Of a stretch of DNA of 64,000 bases, positions 26,796 through 34,693 are shown one piece after another. Origin of the DNA: Telluria antibiotica (GTDB lineage: Bacteria > Pseudomonadota > Gammaproteobacteria > Burkholderiales > Burkholderiaceae_D). The DNA is taken from positions 320,653 through 384,652 of the forward strand of contig NZ_JAAQOM010000004.1 of assembly GCF_011682055.1 (NCBI RefSeq), given 5' to 3'. A program made the translations under genes and the position numbers. Under the pieces are notes generated by a model. The model was given only the letters and a program-made list of their open reading frames with translations, was not told the DNA's origin and made no database searches. Numbering within the stretch: the stretch's first letter is position 1; every line of letters begins with the position of its first letter.

Positions 26796-27962
26796 TTAGT
26801 GAGCGGCGGCTTGCTGTTGCGGTGCTTTCTGACGGAGGTCGATCTCGACGACGGTCGACATGCCCGGCACGAGGCGGCCCGCGTACTTCTTGAGGTCTTC
26901 CGGTGCGAACGTGATCTTCACGGGCACGCGCTGGACGATCTTCGTGAAGTTGCCCGTCGCGTTATCGGCCGGCAGCAGCGCGAACTGGTTGCCCGACGCG
27001 GGCGAGAAGCTGTCCACGCGGCCCACGAGTTCGTGCTTCGGCAGCGCGTCGACGTCGATCTTGACTTCCTGGCCCGGCACGATGCCCGGCAGCTGCGTTT
27101 CCTTGAAGTTCGCGACGACCCACACGTCGTCCTGCACGATGGCGGCCAGTTGCTGGCCCGGCTGCACGCGCGCGCCCACTTCCACGCTGCGCTTGCCGAC
27201 GCGGCCGGACACCGGCGCGACGATGCGGTTGTAGCCGAGCTGCTGGCGGGCGTCCTTCAACTGCGCCTGCAGCACTTTCACTTGCGCCTTCAGCACGTCG
27301 CGCGCCGACATCGCGGCGGCGATCTGCGCCTTCGCGGCGCTGGCGTTGTCGCGGCGCGCCGTCACGTCGGCCGTGGCGCCTGCGCGCGCGGCCGTGGCGG
27401 CGTCCACTTCGGCCTTCGACACGGCCTTCATCTGGCTGTTGTACAGTTGGCCGTAACGGTCGGCGTCCTGCTTGGCGCGCACGAGGTTCGCTTGCGCCTG
27501 CACGACCTGCGCCGCGGCGGCCGAGGCCTGCGCCCTGGCCTGCTCGACGGCGGCGTCGGCCTGCACGATCTGCTGCTGCACGCTCATGATCTGCGCCTGG
27601 ATCTGCTCGACCTTCACGCCCTGGTCGGCCGGGTCCAGCTCGGCCAGCACGTCGCCGGCCTTGACGACCTGGTTATCGTCGAACATCACCTTCGTCACGA
27701 CGCCGGGGATGCGCGACGACACCGGATGCACGTGGCCCGTGACGTAGGCGTTTTCCGTCTCGACGAAATAATGGCTGCGGTACCACATGCGGCCGCCCGC
27801 GGCCAGCGCGGCGGCGGCGATCAGCCCCACCACGATCAGCACGCGCTTCGGAGGCCCTTTCCTGGCATTCGCGGGGGTGGCGGGCGCGCCCATGGCTGCC
27901 GGGGCACCTGGCGGGACGGCGGCGGCCGGCTTGTGGTCCACCGTGGTTTGGGTATCTGGCAT
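26796..27962 (-). CDS. EmrA/HlyD-family membrane-fusion protein
   Basis: 388 residues. A proline/alanine-rich cytoplasmic N-terminus is followed by one membrane helix (about 37-57), a barrel-sandwich half (VSSRIPGVVTKVMFDDNQVV), a long alpha hairpin (about 110-210, Ala/Gln-rich) and the second half (NRIVAPVSGRVGKRSVEVGA). It bridges the EmrB-like pump to the NodT channel. It is the first gene of the operon and divergent from the TetR gene at 28074, so the 111-base gap holds both promoters and the operator. Confidence 0.93.
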   Translation of the reverse strand: MPDTQTTVDHKPAAAVPPGAPAAMGAPATPANARKGPPKRVLIVVGLIAAAALAAGGRMWYRSHYFVETENAYVTGHVHPVSSRIPGVVTKVMFDDNQVVKAGDVLAELDPADQGVKVEQIQAQIMSVQQQIVQADAAVEQARAQASAAAAQVVQAQANLVRAKQDADRYGQLYNSQMKAVSKAEVDAATAARAGATADVTARRDNASAAKAQIAAAMSARDVLKAQVKVLQAQLKDARQQLGYNRIVAPVSGRVGKRSVEVGARVQPGQQLAAIVQDDVWVVANFKETQLPGIVPGQEVKIDVDALPKHELVGRVDSFSPASGNQFALLPADNATGNFTKIVQRVPVKITFAPEDLKKYAGRLVPGMSTVVEIDLRQKAPQQQAAAH

Positions 27963-28027
27963 GTGAGCTCCGAATGAAAATGAAATTGGTCAATCGCATT
28001 ATTGGACAACTTTTTGGCAAAGTCAAG

Positions 28028-28051
28028 AAATGAAACGGTTGCATTTCATTT
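28028..28051. promoter_or_regulatory. Operator candidate between the efflux operon and its TetR gene
   Basis: AAATGAAA-N8-TTTCATTT is a perfect inverted repeat with 8-bp arms, 23 bases before the TetR start. A further half-like GAATGAAAATGAAAT lies close to the emrA-type start (about 27972-27986). This is the usual place and size for a TetR operator. Confidence 0.55.
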
Positions 28052-28073
28052 GAGATTCCACTAGCATGGAGGC

Positions 28074-28739
28074 ATGGACAAACATATGCATGACGCGGCC
28101 GAGTGTGCCGGCAAAGCCGCCGGCAGGCCGAAAGCCGCCGACGTCGAGGCGCGTACGCAGGAGCTGCTGCAGGTCGCCGGAACGCTGTTTCTCGCCAACG
28201 GTTACACGAAGACGAGCCTGGAAGCGATCGCCCGCGCGGCCCACGTCGCGGTACGCACAATCTACGTGAAATTCGGCGGCAAGGCCGGCCTGCTGGCCGC
28301 CGTGCTCGCTGCCAAGCGCCACCGCTTCTTCCGCAGCCAGCCGATGGAGACGGATACCCGGCCGTTGCGCGAAATCATCGACGACTTTGCGCACCAGATG
28401 TACGCGCTGATCTCGTCGCAGGAAGCCATCGCCCTGCAACGGATCGTTCTGGCCGAGGCGCCGACGAATCCCGAGCTGGCCGAGGCGTTCTGGAACGGCG
28501 GCCCGCGCAAGACGCGCGAATTGCTGATGCGCTTCTTCTCGCGTCCGGACATCCGCGCCCAGATGCGGCCGGACGTCCCGGTCGACCTGCTGCCCTGCCA
28601 CCTGATGGCCACCATCACGGGCGAGCTGTTCATGAACCTCATGCGCCCGCCGCACGTCGTCGACATGGAGAAGGCGAAGCGCGACCTGGAAGGCCGGATG
28701 GACCTGTTCTATCACAGCATCCTGCCGCCCCGGCAGTAA
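28074..28739 (+). CDS. TetR family repressor of the efflux operon
   Basis: 221 residues (217 from the second ATG at 28086). The HTH lies at about 37-70 (TSLEAIARAAHVAVRTIYVK). The C-terminal part resembles the AefR-like TetR domain (IALQRIVLAEAPTNPELAEA, FWNGGPRKTRELL). It is divergent from the emrA-emrB-nodT-type operon and is very likely its repressor. A hairpin without T-run (CACCGA-CCTGA-TCGGTG, 28766-28782) follows the stop. Confidence 0.9.
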   Translation: MDKHMHDAAECAGKAAGRPKAADVEARTQELLQVAGTLFLANGYTKTSLEAIARAAHVAVRTIYVKFGGKAGLLAAVLAAKRHRFFRSQPMETDTRPLREIIDDFAHQMYALISSQEAIALQRIVLAEAPTNPELAEAFWNGGPRKTRELLMRFFSRPDIRAQMRPDVPVDLLPCHLMATITGELFMNLMRPPHVVDMEKAKRDLEGRMDLFYHSILPPRQ

Positions 28740-28818
28740 TTCCATTTTGATAATGTGCGTCATCGCACCGACCTGATCGGTGGGAAACGGCATCCTGTGT
28801 TCTTTGAAGGAGGATGTC

Positions 28819-28869
28819 ATGAATAACAAAAGCACAAAGACGGCAGTTCGCCGCAAGGAGGGTGCATGA
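28819..28869 (+). CDS. Possible 16-residue leader peptide
   Basis: ATG 28819 is preceded by a strong AAGGAGG site and opens a short basic peptide (MNNKSTKTAVRRKEGA). Its stop overlaps the start of the next ORF (ATGA, 28866-28869). It could be a coupled leader for the 61-residue gene, or the site could be accidental. No homology can be judged at this size. Confidence 0.35.
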   Translation: MNNKSTKTAVRRKEGA

Positions 28870-29051
28870 GCAAATCGTCCCGTTACGAATGGCGCGACCA
28901 GCAGGCCGCGCTGCACGAGCGCATGAAAGGTTTCCTGGCCAACCCGAGCAATGAACAGCTCGAGGCCGTCGTCGCCGAGATGCGCGCGTACGCGAATGCC
29001 GCGCAGAGCGGCGCAATCGAGATTCCGCAGCGCTGGACCGCCTACGCCTGA
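28866..29051 (+). CDS. Small hypothetical protein
   Basis: 61 residues, hydrophilic and mostly helical (QAALHERMKGFLANPSNEQL), without signal peptide or cysteine. The GGAGGG five bases before ATG 28866 is a good ribosome site and a clear terminator follows at 29073, which supports a real gene. I do not recognise a family. It is translationally coupled to the short ORF before it. Confidence 0.6.
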   Translation: MSKSSRYEWRDQQAALHERMKGFLANPSNEQLEAVVAEMRAYANAAQSGAIEIPQRWTAYA

Positions 29052-29072
29052 CGCTCGTCTCATCTCACACCA

Positions 29073-29112
29073 CGGCAGGAACACGCTCGCGCGGTTCCTG
29101 CCGTTTTCTTTG
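29073..29112 (+). terminator. Rho-independent terminator
   Basis: CGGCAGGAAC and GTTCCTGCCG (10 bp; 29073-29082 and 29094-29103) are followed by TTTTCTTT. It ends the transcript of the 61-residue gene. Confidence 0.88.
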
Positions 29113-29157
29113 GCACAATACGGGTACCACTCCAGCAGACTCGAAAGGAACACGCAC

Positions 29158-29238
29158 ATGGACAACGACACGAAGCCCTCCTTCATGCTGGAGACGTTCA
29201 TCCGTGCCGAGGACGGCCACGTGCTGAAATTCAGGTGA
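29158..29238 (+). CDS. Possible 26-residue peptide upstream of the GFA-like gene
   Basis: ATG 29158 has AAAGGA about 10 bases upstream and encodes a short acidic/hydrophobic peptide (MDNDTKPSFMLETFIRAEDG, then HVLKFR) ending four bases before the next start. It may be a leader coupled to the GFA-like gene. The alternative is a chance frame. Too short to classify. Confidence 0.35.
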   Translation: MDNDTKPSFMLETFIRAEDGHVLKFR

Positions 29239-29242
29239 CGCC

Positions 29243-29740
29243 ATGACCGACACCACCGCCAGGTGCGCGTGCGGCACCGTCGAGGTCCGCGCCAGCGGCG
29301 CACCGCTCGCCACCGCCGTCTGCTACTGCAAGGATTGCGCGGAAGGCTGGCGCCGGCTCGAAGGGCTGCCCGGTGCAACTCCCATACGGGAAGCCGATGG
29401 CGGCACGGCGTACCAGGTCTACCGCAAGGACCGCGTGCACTGCGTGGCCGGGCGCGCGCACCTGCGTCCGTTCAAGCTGCGCGACGGGTCGGCGACGAAC
29501 CGCGTCGTGGCCACGTGCTGCAACACGCCGATGTACGTCGACTTCGACGACGGCAAGCACTGGGTGTCGATGTGCCGGCGCCGCTTCGGCGCGGACCAGG
29601 CGCCGCTCGACATGCGCGTCTGCACGGGCAAGCGCGGCCCGGGCGAACTGCCGGACGACGTCCCCGCATACCGCGGCTATCCGCTGCGCTTCATCGGCAC
29701 GCTCGTCGCCGCCCGGGTCGCGATGCTGTTCGGCCGCTGA
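29243..29740 (+). CDS. GFA/CENP-V-like zinc-binding protein (DUF6151 type)
   Basis: 165 residues with the cysteine layout of the glutathione-dependent formaldehyde-activating fold: CACG near the start, CYCKDC (about 28-33) and CCNTPMY (about 93-99), which probably bind structural zinc. There is no signal peptide. Members of this fold are often annotated as GFA-like, but a formaldehyde role is unproven. It starts four bases after the short peptide ORF and seems to be the main product of this transcript. Confidence 0.8.
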   Translation: MTDTTARCACGTVEVRASGAPLATAVCYCKDCAEGWRRLEGLPGATPIREADGGTAYQVYRKDRVHCVAGRAHLRPFKLRDGSATNRVVATCCNTPMYVDFDDGKHWVSMCRRRFGADQAPLDMRVCTGKRGPGELPDDVPAYRGYPLRFIGTLVAARVAMLFGR

Positions 29741-29759
29741 CGCTGCATGTAGCACCCTC

Positions 29760-29793
29760 CATTTCGCGCCGCCCAATCGCATTTCGCGCCGCC
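29760..29793 (+). promoter_or_regulatory. Tandem direct repeat before the DUF2141/carotenoid oxygenase operon
   Basis: CATTTCGCGCCGCC occurs twice, at 29760-29773 and 29780-29793, a 20-base period. A weak -10-like TACAGT lies at 29840-29845 with no good -35. LytTR regulators bind pairs of direct repeats about two helical turns apart, and this operon ends with a LytTR gene, so an activator site is a reasonable inference. Confidence 0.5.
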
Positions 29794-29876
29794 TGGCTGC
29801 AGGTCGTCGCATCGCCGCCATGAGCACGATGCGCCTGGCTACAGTGTGCCCATCGACACCCACACTGGAGCCCATC

Positions 29877-30287
29877 ATGATCCGCACCGCCATCCTGACC
29901 CTGACCCTCGCCGCCCCGCTCGCCGCGCACGCGGCCGACCTCGTCGTCCACGTCGCCAACGTCAAGTCCGACCAGGGCCAGGTGCGGGTCGCGCTGTACG
30001 ACAATGCCGACGCCTTCCTCAAGCGCCCCATGCGCGCGGCCGAGGCGCGGGCGGACAAGGCCGGCACGACGCTCGTGTTCCACGACGTCGCGCCGGGAGA
30101 CTATGGCATCGCCGTCTACCACGACGCCAACGACAACGGCCGCATGGATCGCAATCTGATGGGCATCCCGACGGAGCCGATCGCCTTCAGCAACGACGCG
30201 CAGGGCCGCATGGGCCCGCCGGCATTCGACGCCGTCAAGCTGGCCGTGCCGGCCGCCGGTCTCGATACCACCGTCTCGCTGCGCTGA
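29877..30287 (+). CDS. DUF2141 family exported protein
   Basis: 136 residues with a signal peptide (MIRTAILTLTLAAPLAAHAA). The DUF2141 pattern is typical: QGQVRVALYDNADAFLKRP, VFHDVAPGDYGIAVYHDAN, DNGRMDRNLMGIPTEPIAFS. The mature part should be a beta-sandwich whose DANDNGRMD loop could bind calcium. The biochemical role is unknown. It is the first gene of the operon and is followed after eight bases by the carotenoid oxygenase gene. Confidence 0.9.
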   Translation: MIRTAILTLTLAAPLAAHAADLVVHVANVKSDQGQVRVALYDNADAFLKRPMRAAEARADKAGTTLVFHDVAPGDYGIAVYHDANDNGRMDRNLMGIPTEPIAFSNDAQGRMGPPAFDAVKLAVPAAGLDTTVSLR

Positions 30288-30295
30288 GGTCCGCC

Positions 30296-31795
30296 ATGCA
30301 GCGCCGCCAATTCCTCAAAGCAGGCCTCGGCCTCGCCGCCCTCGGCGCCGCCGGCTTCGCCCGCGCCGACGCCCACACGACGTACGAACGCTTCCACGCG
30401 GCCCTCGCGCGCGATCCGGGCCTTAGCGTGTACGCGAACCTGGAAGGCAACCAGCAGGGCCTCGCCGTCGTCGAAGGCCGCATGCCGGCCGAGCTGCAAG
30501 GCACGTTCTTCCGCAACGGGCCGGGCCGCTTCGAACTGGGCGGAGAACGCTACCACCACTGGTTCGACGGCGACGGCTACGCCCAGGCATGGCGCATCGG
30601 CGCCGGCACCGTGGCGCACCAGGGCCGCTTCGTCGAGACGCGCAAATTCCTCGCCGAGTCGGCGGCCGGGCAATTCCTGTATCCCGCTTTCGGCACGAAC
30701 ATCGCCCGCAAGGGCTTTCGCGACAACGACAGCCTGAACACGGCGAACACGAACCTCCTGCCGTTCAACGACCGCCTGTACGCGCTGTGGGAAGGCGGGT
30801 CCGCGACGGAGATCGATCCGGACACGCTGGCGACCATCGGCATCCACACGTGGCGCGACGACCTGGCCGCGATGCCGTTTTCCGCGCATCCGAAGATCGA
30901 GCCGGACGGCACCCTGTGGAATTTCGGCGCGCTGCCCGGCGGCGACAAGGTCGCGCTGTACCGCATCGGCGCGCACGGCGACGTGCTGCAGGCTCGTGTC
31001 GTCGAGATACCGCAGCTCGCGCTGCTGCACGATTTCGCCGTCAGCGCGCGTCACCTGATCTTCGTCGTGCCGCCGTATGACGTATCCGCAGATGCGACCC
31101 TGAGCCTGGCCGAGCGCCACGTGTGGGCTGGCAGCACGCGCGGCACCCGCGTCGTCGTGGTCGCGAAGGACACCCTGGCCATCCGCCGCGTCTACGAACT
31201 GCCGCCGCATATGGTCTTCCACTTCGGGAATGCGTGGGACGAGGCCGGCGGCGCCGTCACCCACTTCGACCTCGTGCTGCACGACGGCGACATGCTGGCC
31301 GCCACGAGCCGCGTGATGGAAGGCGAGCGCGAACCGAACCGCCCGTCCGCGCATGCGGCCACGCGCATCAGCCTCGACCACGCGACGGGCCGCGTGCGCA
31401 CAGCGCGCCTGCTCGACGGCGCCGAATTCCCCCGCGTGACGCCAAACGTCGTCGGCCGGCGGCACGGCCGCCTCGCCCTGCTCTCCAGCGATGCGCGCAA
31501 TACGGCACTCGTGCTGGACACCGTGAACGTCGTCGACACGGACACGGGCCGCGCGGACAGCTGGCGCTTCGGCGCGGGCTGGCGCGCGGAAGAGCACGTG
31601 TTCGTGCCGCGCCAGGGCGCACGCCGCGAGACGGACGGCTGGCTCGTCGGCGTCGCCCAGGACACGACGACCAACACGAGCGCGCTCACGGTGTTCGACG
31701 CCGCACGCGTGCACGCGGGTCCCGTCGCGCTGGCGCGGCTGCCCTATCGCACACCGCATTGTTTCCATGGTAATTTCCTGGCTGCTCAATCGTAA
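30296..31795 (+). CDS. Tat-exported carotenoid cleavage oxygenase
   Basis: 499 residues. The N-terminus MQRRQFLKAGLGLAALGAAG is a twin-arginine signal. The RPE65/CCD propeller follows, with the four iron-binding histidines recognisable in SAHPKIEPDG, LLHDFAVS, VFHFGNAW and HCFHGNF (about residues 197, 243, 307 and 491), and family segments FFRNGPGRFELGG and HWFDGDGY. It should cleave a carotenoid or related polyene double bond with O2. No carotenoid synthesis genes are in the window. It is the second gene of an operon with DUF2141 and a LytS/LytTR pair. Confidence 0.92.
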   Translation: MQRRQFLKAGLGLAALGAAGFARADAHTTYERFHAALARDPGLSVYANLEGNQQGLAVVEGRMPAELQGTFFRNGPGRFELGGERYHHWFDGDGYAQAWRIGAGTVAHQGRFVETRKFLAESAAGQFLYPAFGTNIARKGFRDNDSLNTANTNLLPFNDRLYALWEGGSATEIDPDTLATIGIHTWRDDLAAMPFSAHPKIEPDGTLWNFGALPGGDKVALYRIGAHGDVLQARVVEIPQLALLHDFAVSARHLIFVVPPYDVSADATLSLAERHVWAGSTRGTRVVVVAKDTLAIRRVYELPPHMVFHFGNAWDEAGGAVTHFDLVLHDGDMLAATSRVMEGEREPNRPSAHAATRISLDHATGRVRTARLLDGAEFPRVTPNVVGRRHGRLALLSSDARNTALVLDTVNVVDTDTGRADSWRFGAGWRAEEHVFVPRQGARRETDGWLVGVAQDTTTNTSALTVFDAARVHAGPVALARLPYRTPHCFHGNFLAAQS

Positions 31796-31802
31796 GGACA
31801 TC

Positions 31803-32915
31803 ATGCCGCACGCTACCGACATACCCTCGCTGCACCCGCTGGAGATCTTTCCGCCGTTCCGGCGCTGGCCCAGATCGCCGCAGCGCGAAATCGTCTTCAC
31901 GATCATCTGGGACGCCATCGTCGGCGTCGTGCTGGCTTGTGTGCTCTACGTGTCCGGGAGCGGCAAGCCGTTCGTGCCGCTACTGGCGGAGATGCTGGTG
32001 GCGTCAAACGCCATCGGCTTCCTCATCCACGGCATGATGCACGTGCTGCGCCGCGTCGCGCCCGGACGCACCGGCCCGGCCATGCGCGCCGCCCGGCTGC
32101 TGCTGACGGCATGCTGCGCGTTGGTCGGCATGGCCTTCACGGACGCCGTGATGGGTGGCGGCGGCACGTTCGCCACGCTGCTGCACACGGGCGCGCTCGG
32201 ACGCTACCTGCCGGGCGCCGGCGCCGTCGCGCTGCTGATGGCGGCCGTGCTGGCGGCCGGCGAGCGCCGCGTCGCGCGCGAGCTCGAGGCCGCGCGCCAG
32301 CAGGAACAAATCGCGGAGGCCGCGCGCCTGCTGGCCGAAGCGCAGCTGCGCACTTTGCAGGCCCAGATCGAGCCGCACTTCCTGTACAACACGCTGGCCA
32401 ACGTCGTGAGCCTGATCGGCCCCGACCCGGACCGTGCCCGCCACATGCTGGAGCGCCTGATCGATTTCCTGCGCGCGAGCCTGTCGGCCAGCCGCGCGGA
32501 ACACGCGACGGTCGGCGCCGAGGTCGACCTCGCACGGGCCTATCTCGACCTGCTGACGGTGCGCATGGGCACGCGGCTGCGCTTTCGCATCGACGTCGAA
32601 CCGTCGTGCCGCGACGCCGTCATCCCGCCGATGCTGATCCAGCCGCTCGTGGAAAACGCCGTCATGCACGGCATCGAGCCGAAGGTCGAAGGCGGCACCG
32701 TCGTCGTGTGCGCGCGCCGCACGGACGCGGGCCTGTGCGTGGAAGTGCTCGACGACGGCGCCGGCCTCGTACCGGCGGCGCCGCGGCCCGGCAGCGGCGT
32801 CGGATTGTCGAACCTGCGCGAGCGGCTGCGCACCTTGCACGGAAATAGTGCTCAAGTACAATTGCTCGAAAATCAAGACGGGGGCGTGACGTCGCGCCTG
32901 ATCCTGCCGATCTAA
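31803..32915 (+). CDS. LytS-type membrane sensor histidine kinase
   Basis: 370 residues from ATG 31803, with AAGGA just upstream inside the end of the oxygenase gene. Four membrane helices (about 38-155) are followed by a short coiled coil, the His_kinase domain with the phospho-acceptor in PHFLYNTLANVVSLI (about 195-209) and an HATPase domain (PLVENAVMHGIEPK; GVGLSNLRERL). It should phosphorylate the LytTR regulator encoded next, with the signal probably sensed in or near the membrane. The ribosome site lying in the previous gene supports a single transcript. Confidence 0.92.
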   Translation: MPHATDIPSLHPLEIFPPFRRWPRSPQREIVFTIIWDAIVGVVLACVLYVSGSGKPFVPLLAEMLVASNAIGFLIHGMMHVLRRVAPGRTGPAMRAARLLLTACCALVGMAFTDAVMGGGGTFATLLHTGALGRYLPGAGAVALLMAAVLAAGERRVARELEAARQQEQIAEAARLLAEAQLRTLQAQIEPHFLYNTLANVVSLIGPDPDRARHMLERLIDFLRASLSASRAEHATVGAEVDLARAYLDLLTVRMGTRLRFRIDVEPSCRDAVIPPMLIQPLVENAVMHGIEPKVEGGTVVVCARRTDAGLCVEVLDDGAGLVPAAPRPGSGVGLSNLRERLRTLHGNSAQVQLLENQDGGVTSRLILPI

Positions 32916-32935
32916 TTCACTTTCGAGGTGCCGCT

Positions 32936-33736
32936 ATCGAACCCATCCGCGCCCTGGTTGCCGACGACGAACCGCATTTGCTGGCCTACCTCGAGGAACA
33001 ACTGGCGCTCGCCTGGCCGGACCTGCGCATCGTGGGCCGTGCCGGCAACGGCATCGAGGCGCTGCGCCTCGTCGACGAGCTGGCGCCCGACGTCGTGTTC
33101 CTCGACATCCAGATGCCCGGCCTGAACGGCCTCGACCTCGCCGCCCGGCTGGCGGACGACGCGCGCGCGCCGCAGGTCGTGTTCACGACGGCGCACGAGG
33201 CGTACGCGCTGCAGGCGTTCGAGCACGCCGCCTTCGACTATCTGCTGAAGCCCATCCGCCTGGAGCGGCTGCAGCGCACGGTCGAGCGCCTGAAGGAAAC
33301 GCTGGCGGCGCCGGCGCCCGCGGCACCGTCCGCCGACCTGCTGGCCGGCCTGCTGCGCCAGCTCGGCGTCGCCCCCGCGCCGGCCGCCGCGCCCGCCCCT
33401 GCCGCTGCCGCGCCGCTGCAATGGATCCGCGCCGCGCAAGGCCAGGAGACGCGGCTGATCGCCATCGATGAAGTCATCTACTTCCAGAGCAACGACAAGT
33501 ACACGAGCGTATTCGTCGCCGACGGCGAGCACCTGATCCGCACGCCGATGCGCCAGCTGCGCGAACAGCTCGACGCGCAGCAGTTCTGGCAGATCCACCG
33601 CAGCGTGATCGTCGCCGCGCGCCACGTGGCCGGCACGCGCACGGATTTCCGCGGCCGCCTGCTGGTCACACTGAAGGGCCGCGACGAGCAGCTCGTCGTC
33701 AGCCGCAACTACGCCGACCTGTTCAGGCAGATGTAG
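32936..33736 (+). CDS. LytTR response regulator with a non-standard start
   Basis: A receiver domain (IRALVADDEPHLLAYLEEQ, phospho-Asp in VVFLDIQMPG, Lys in DYLLKPIRL), a Pro/Ala linker (about 125-160) and a LytTR DNA-binding domain (about 163-265). No in-frame ATG, GTG or TTG exists before the first receiver strand; the first standard start (TTG 32978) would cut off the acidic pair DD needed for the active site. ATC at 32936, five bases after GAGGTG, is the best placed codon. A base lost near the start, or an error in the read, would give the same picture, as GTG at 32928 is in another frame. It pairs with the kinase before it. Confidence 0.8.
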   Translation: MEPIRALVADDEPHLLAYLEEQLALAWPDLRIVGRAGNGIEALRLVDELAPDVVFLDIQMPGLNGLDLAARLADDARAPQVVFTTAHEAYALQAFEHAAFDYLLKPIRLERLQRTVERLKETLAAPAPAAPSADLLAGLLRQLGVAPAPAAAPAPAAAAPLQWIRAAQGQETRLIAIDEVIYFQSNDKYTSVFVADGEHLIRTPMRQLREQLDAQQFWQIHRSVIVAARHVAGTRTDFRGRLLVTLKGRDEQLVVSRNYADLFRQM

Positions 33737-34577
33737 CCGACCGCGCGGCCCGGTACCCGCGCGGCGCCACGCCCAGGCGCGATCGGAAGTGGTGGTTGAA
33801 ATTCGACAGCGTCGCATAGCCGCAGCGGCGCGCGATCTCGGCGACGGGACGGTCGGAACGGGCGAGCAGCAGGCAGGCCTCGGCGATGCGCAGATCGTTC
33901 ACGTAGATGCTGAACGGCTTGCCGACGAGCCGCTGGAAGCTGCGGCTGAACGCGGCCGGTGTCACGTGCAGCAGCGCGGCAGCGTCGGCGACGCGCAGCT
34001 CCGCATGCAAGTTTGCCCTGATCCAGGCCAGAAGCGCATCGATGCGGCGCCCCGGTGCGCCAGCCGGCAGCGCGAGCGGCCCGGCACGCAACGGACGCAT
34101 GGCGGATTGGGCCGCGGCGAGCCGCCCGAGCAGCGCGAGCGCGCCGCCCAGCAATGCGAGGTTGTCGTCGGCCGGCAAGGCCAGCAGCGCCGCGCGGACG
34201 GCGTCGCCCAGGGTTGCCTCGATCCGCCACGCGGCATTCGCGCGCGCCAGCAAGGGCCGCATCGCCTGGCGCCATTCCGGGAACGCGTCCAGCTCGGGGC
34301 GCAGCAGCAGTTGCAACACCGTCACGCGCACATGGCCTTGCTGCGGCCCGGACGTATGCCACGTGTGGGCGACGCGCGGGCCCAGCAGCACCAGATCGCC
34401 TTCCTCGAACGGTTCGACGGAATCGCCCACGAAGCGCAGCCCGCGGCCGCGCTCGATCCACGTCAGCTCGATCGCTTCGTGCACGTGCAGCGGGCCGGAA
34501 AAGGCGTCCTGCTCGAGGCGCAACAGCCGGACACTCTGCGTGTCGGCGGCCGGAATTGATTCCCAGATGACGTTCAT
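33723..34577 (-). CDS. AraC family regulator with cupin sensor domain
   Basis: 284 residues. An N-terminal cupin (HVHEAIELTWIERGRGLRF, GDLVLLGPRVAHTWH) should bind a small effector, and the C-terminal pair of HTH motifs (about 180-278: LRVADAAALLHVTPAAFSRS, PVAEIARRCGYATLSNFNHH) binds DNA. Its end overlaps the 3' end of the LytTR gene by 14 bases in convergent orientation. It is divergent from the esterase gene at 34694 across 116 bases, so that gene is a possible target. Confidence 0.9.
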   Translation of the reverse strand: MNVIWESIPAADTQSVRLLRLEQDAFSGPLHVHEAIELTWIERGRGLRFVGDSVEPFEEGDLVLLGPRVAHTWHTSGPQQGHVRVTVLQLLLRPELDAFPEWRQAMRPLLARANAAWRIEATLGDAVRAALLALPADDNLALLGGALALLGRLAAAQSAMRPLRAGPLALPAGAPGRRIDALLAWIRANLHAELRVADAAALLHVTPAAFSRSFQRLVGKPFSIYVNDLRIAEACLLLARSDRPVAEIARRCGYATLSNFNHHFRSRLGVAPRGYRAARSATSA

Positions 34578-34693
34578 GCGGCCGATTGTACGGCAGCAGG
34601 GTCAGAAAACAGTCGATATTCGTTGGATTTGGCTGTCTTGCCCAGCGCCCGGCATGCCTATACTCCTGACCGGTTCAACATGTCCACGCCACC

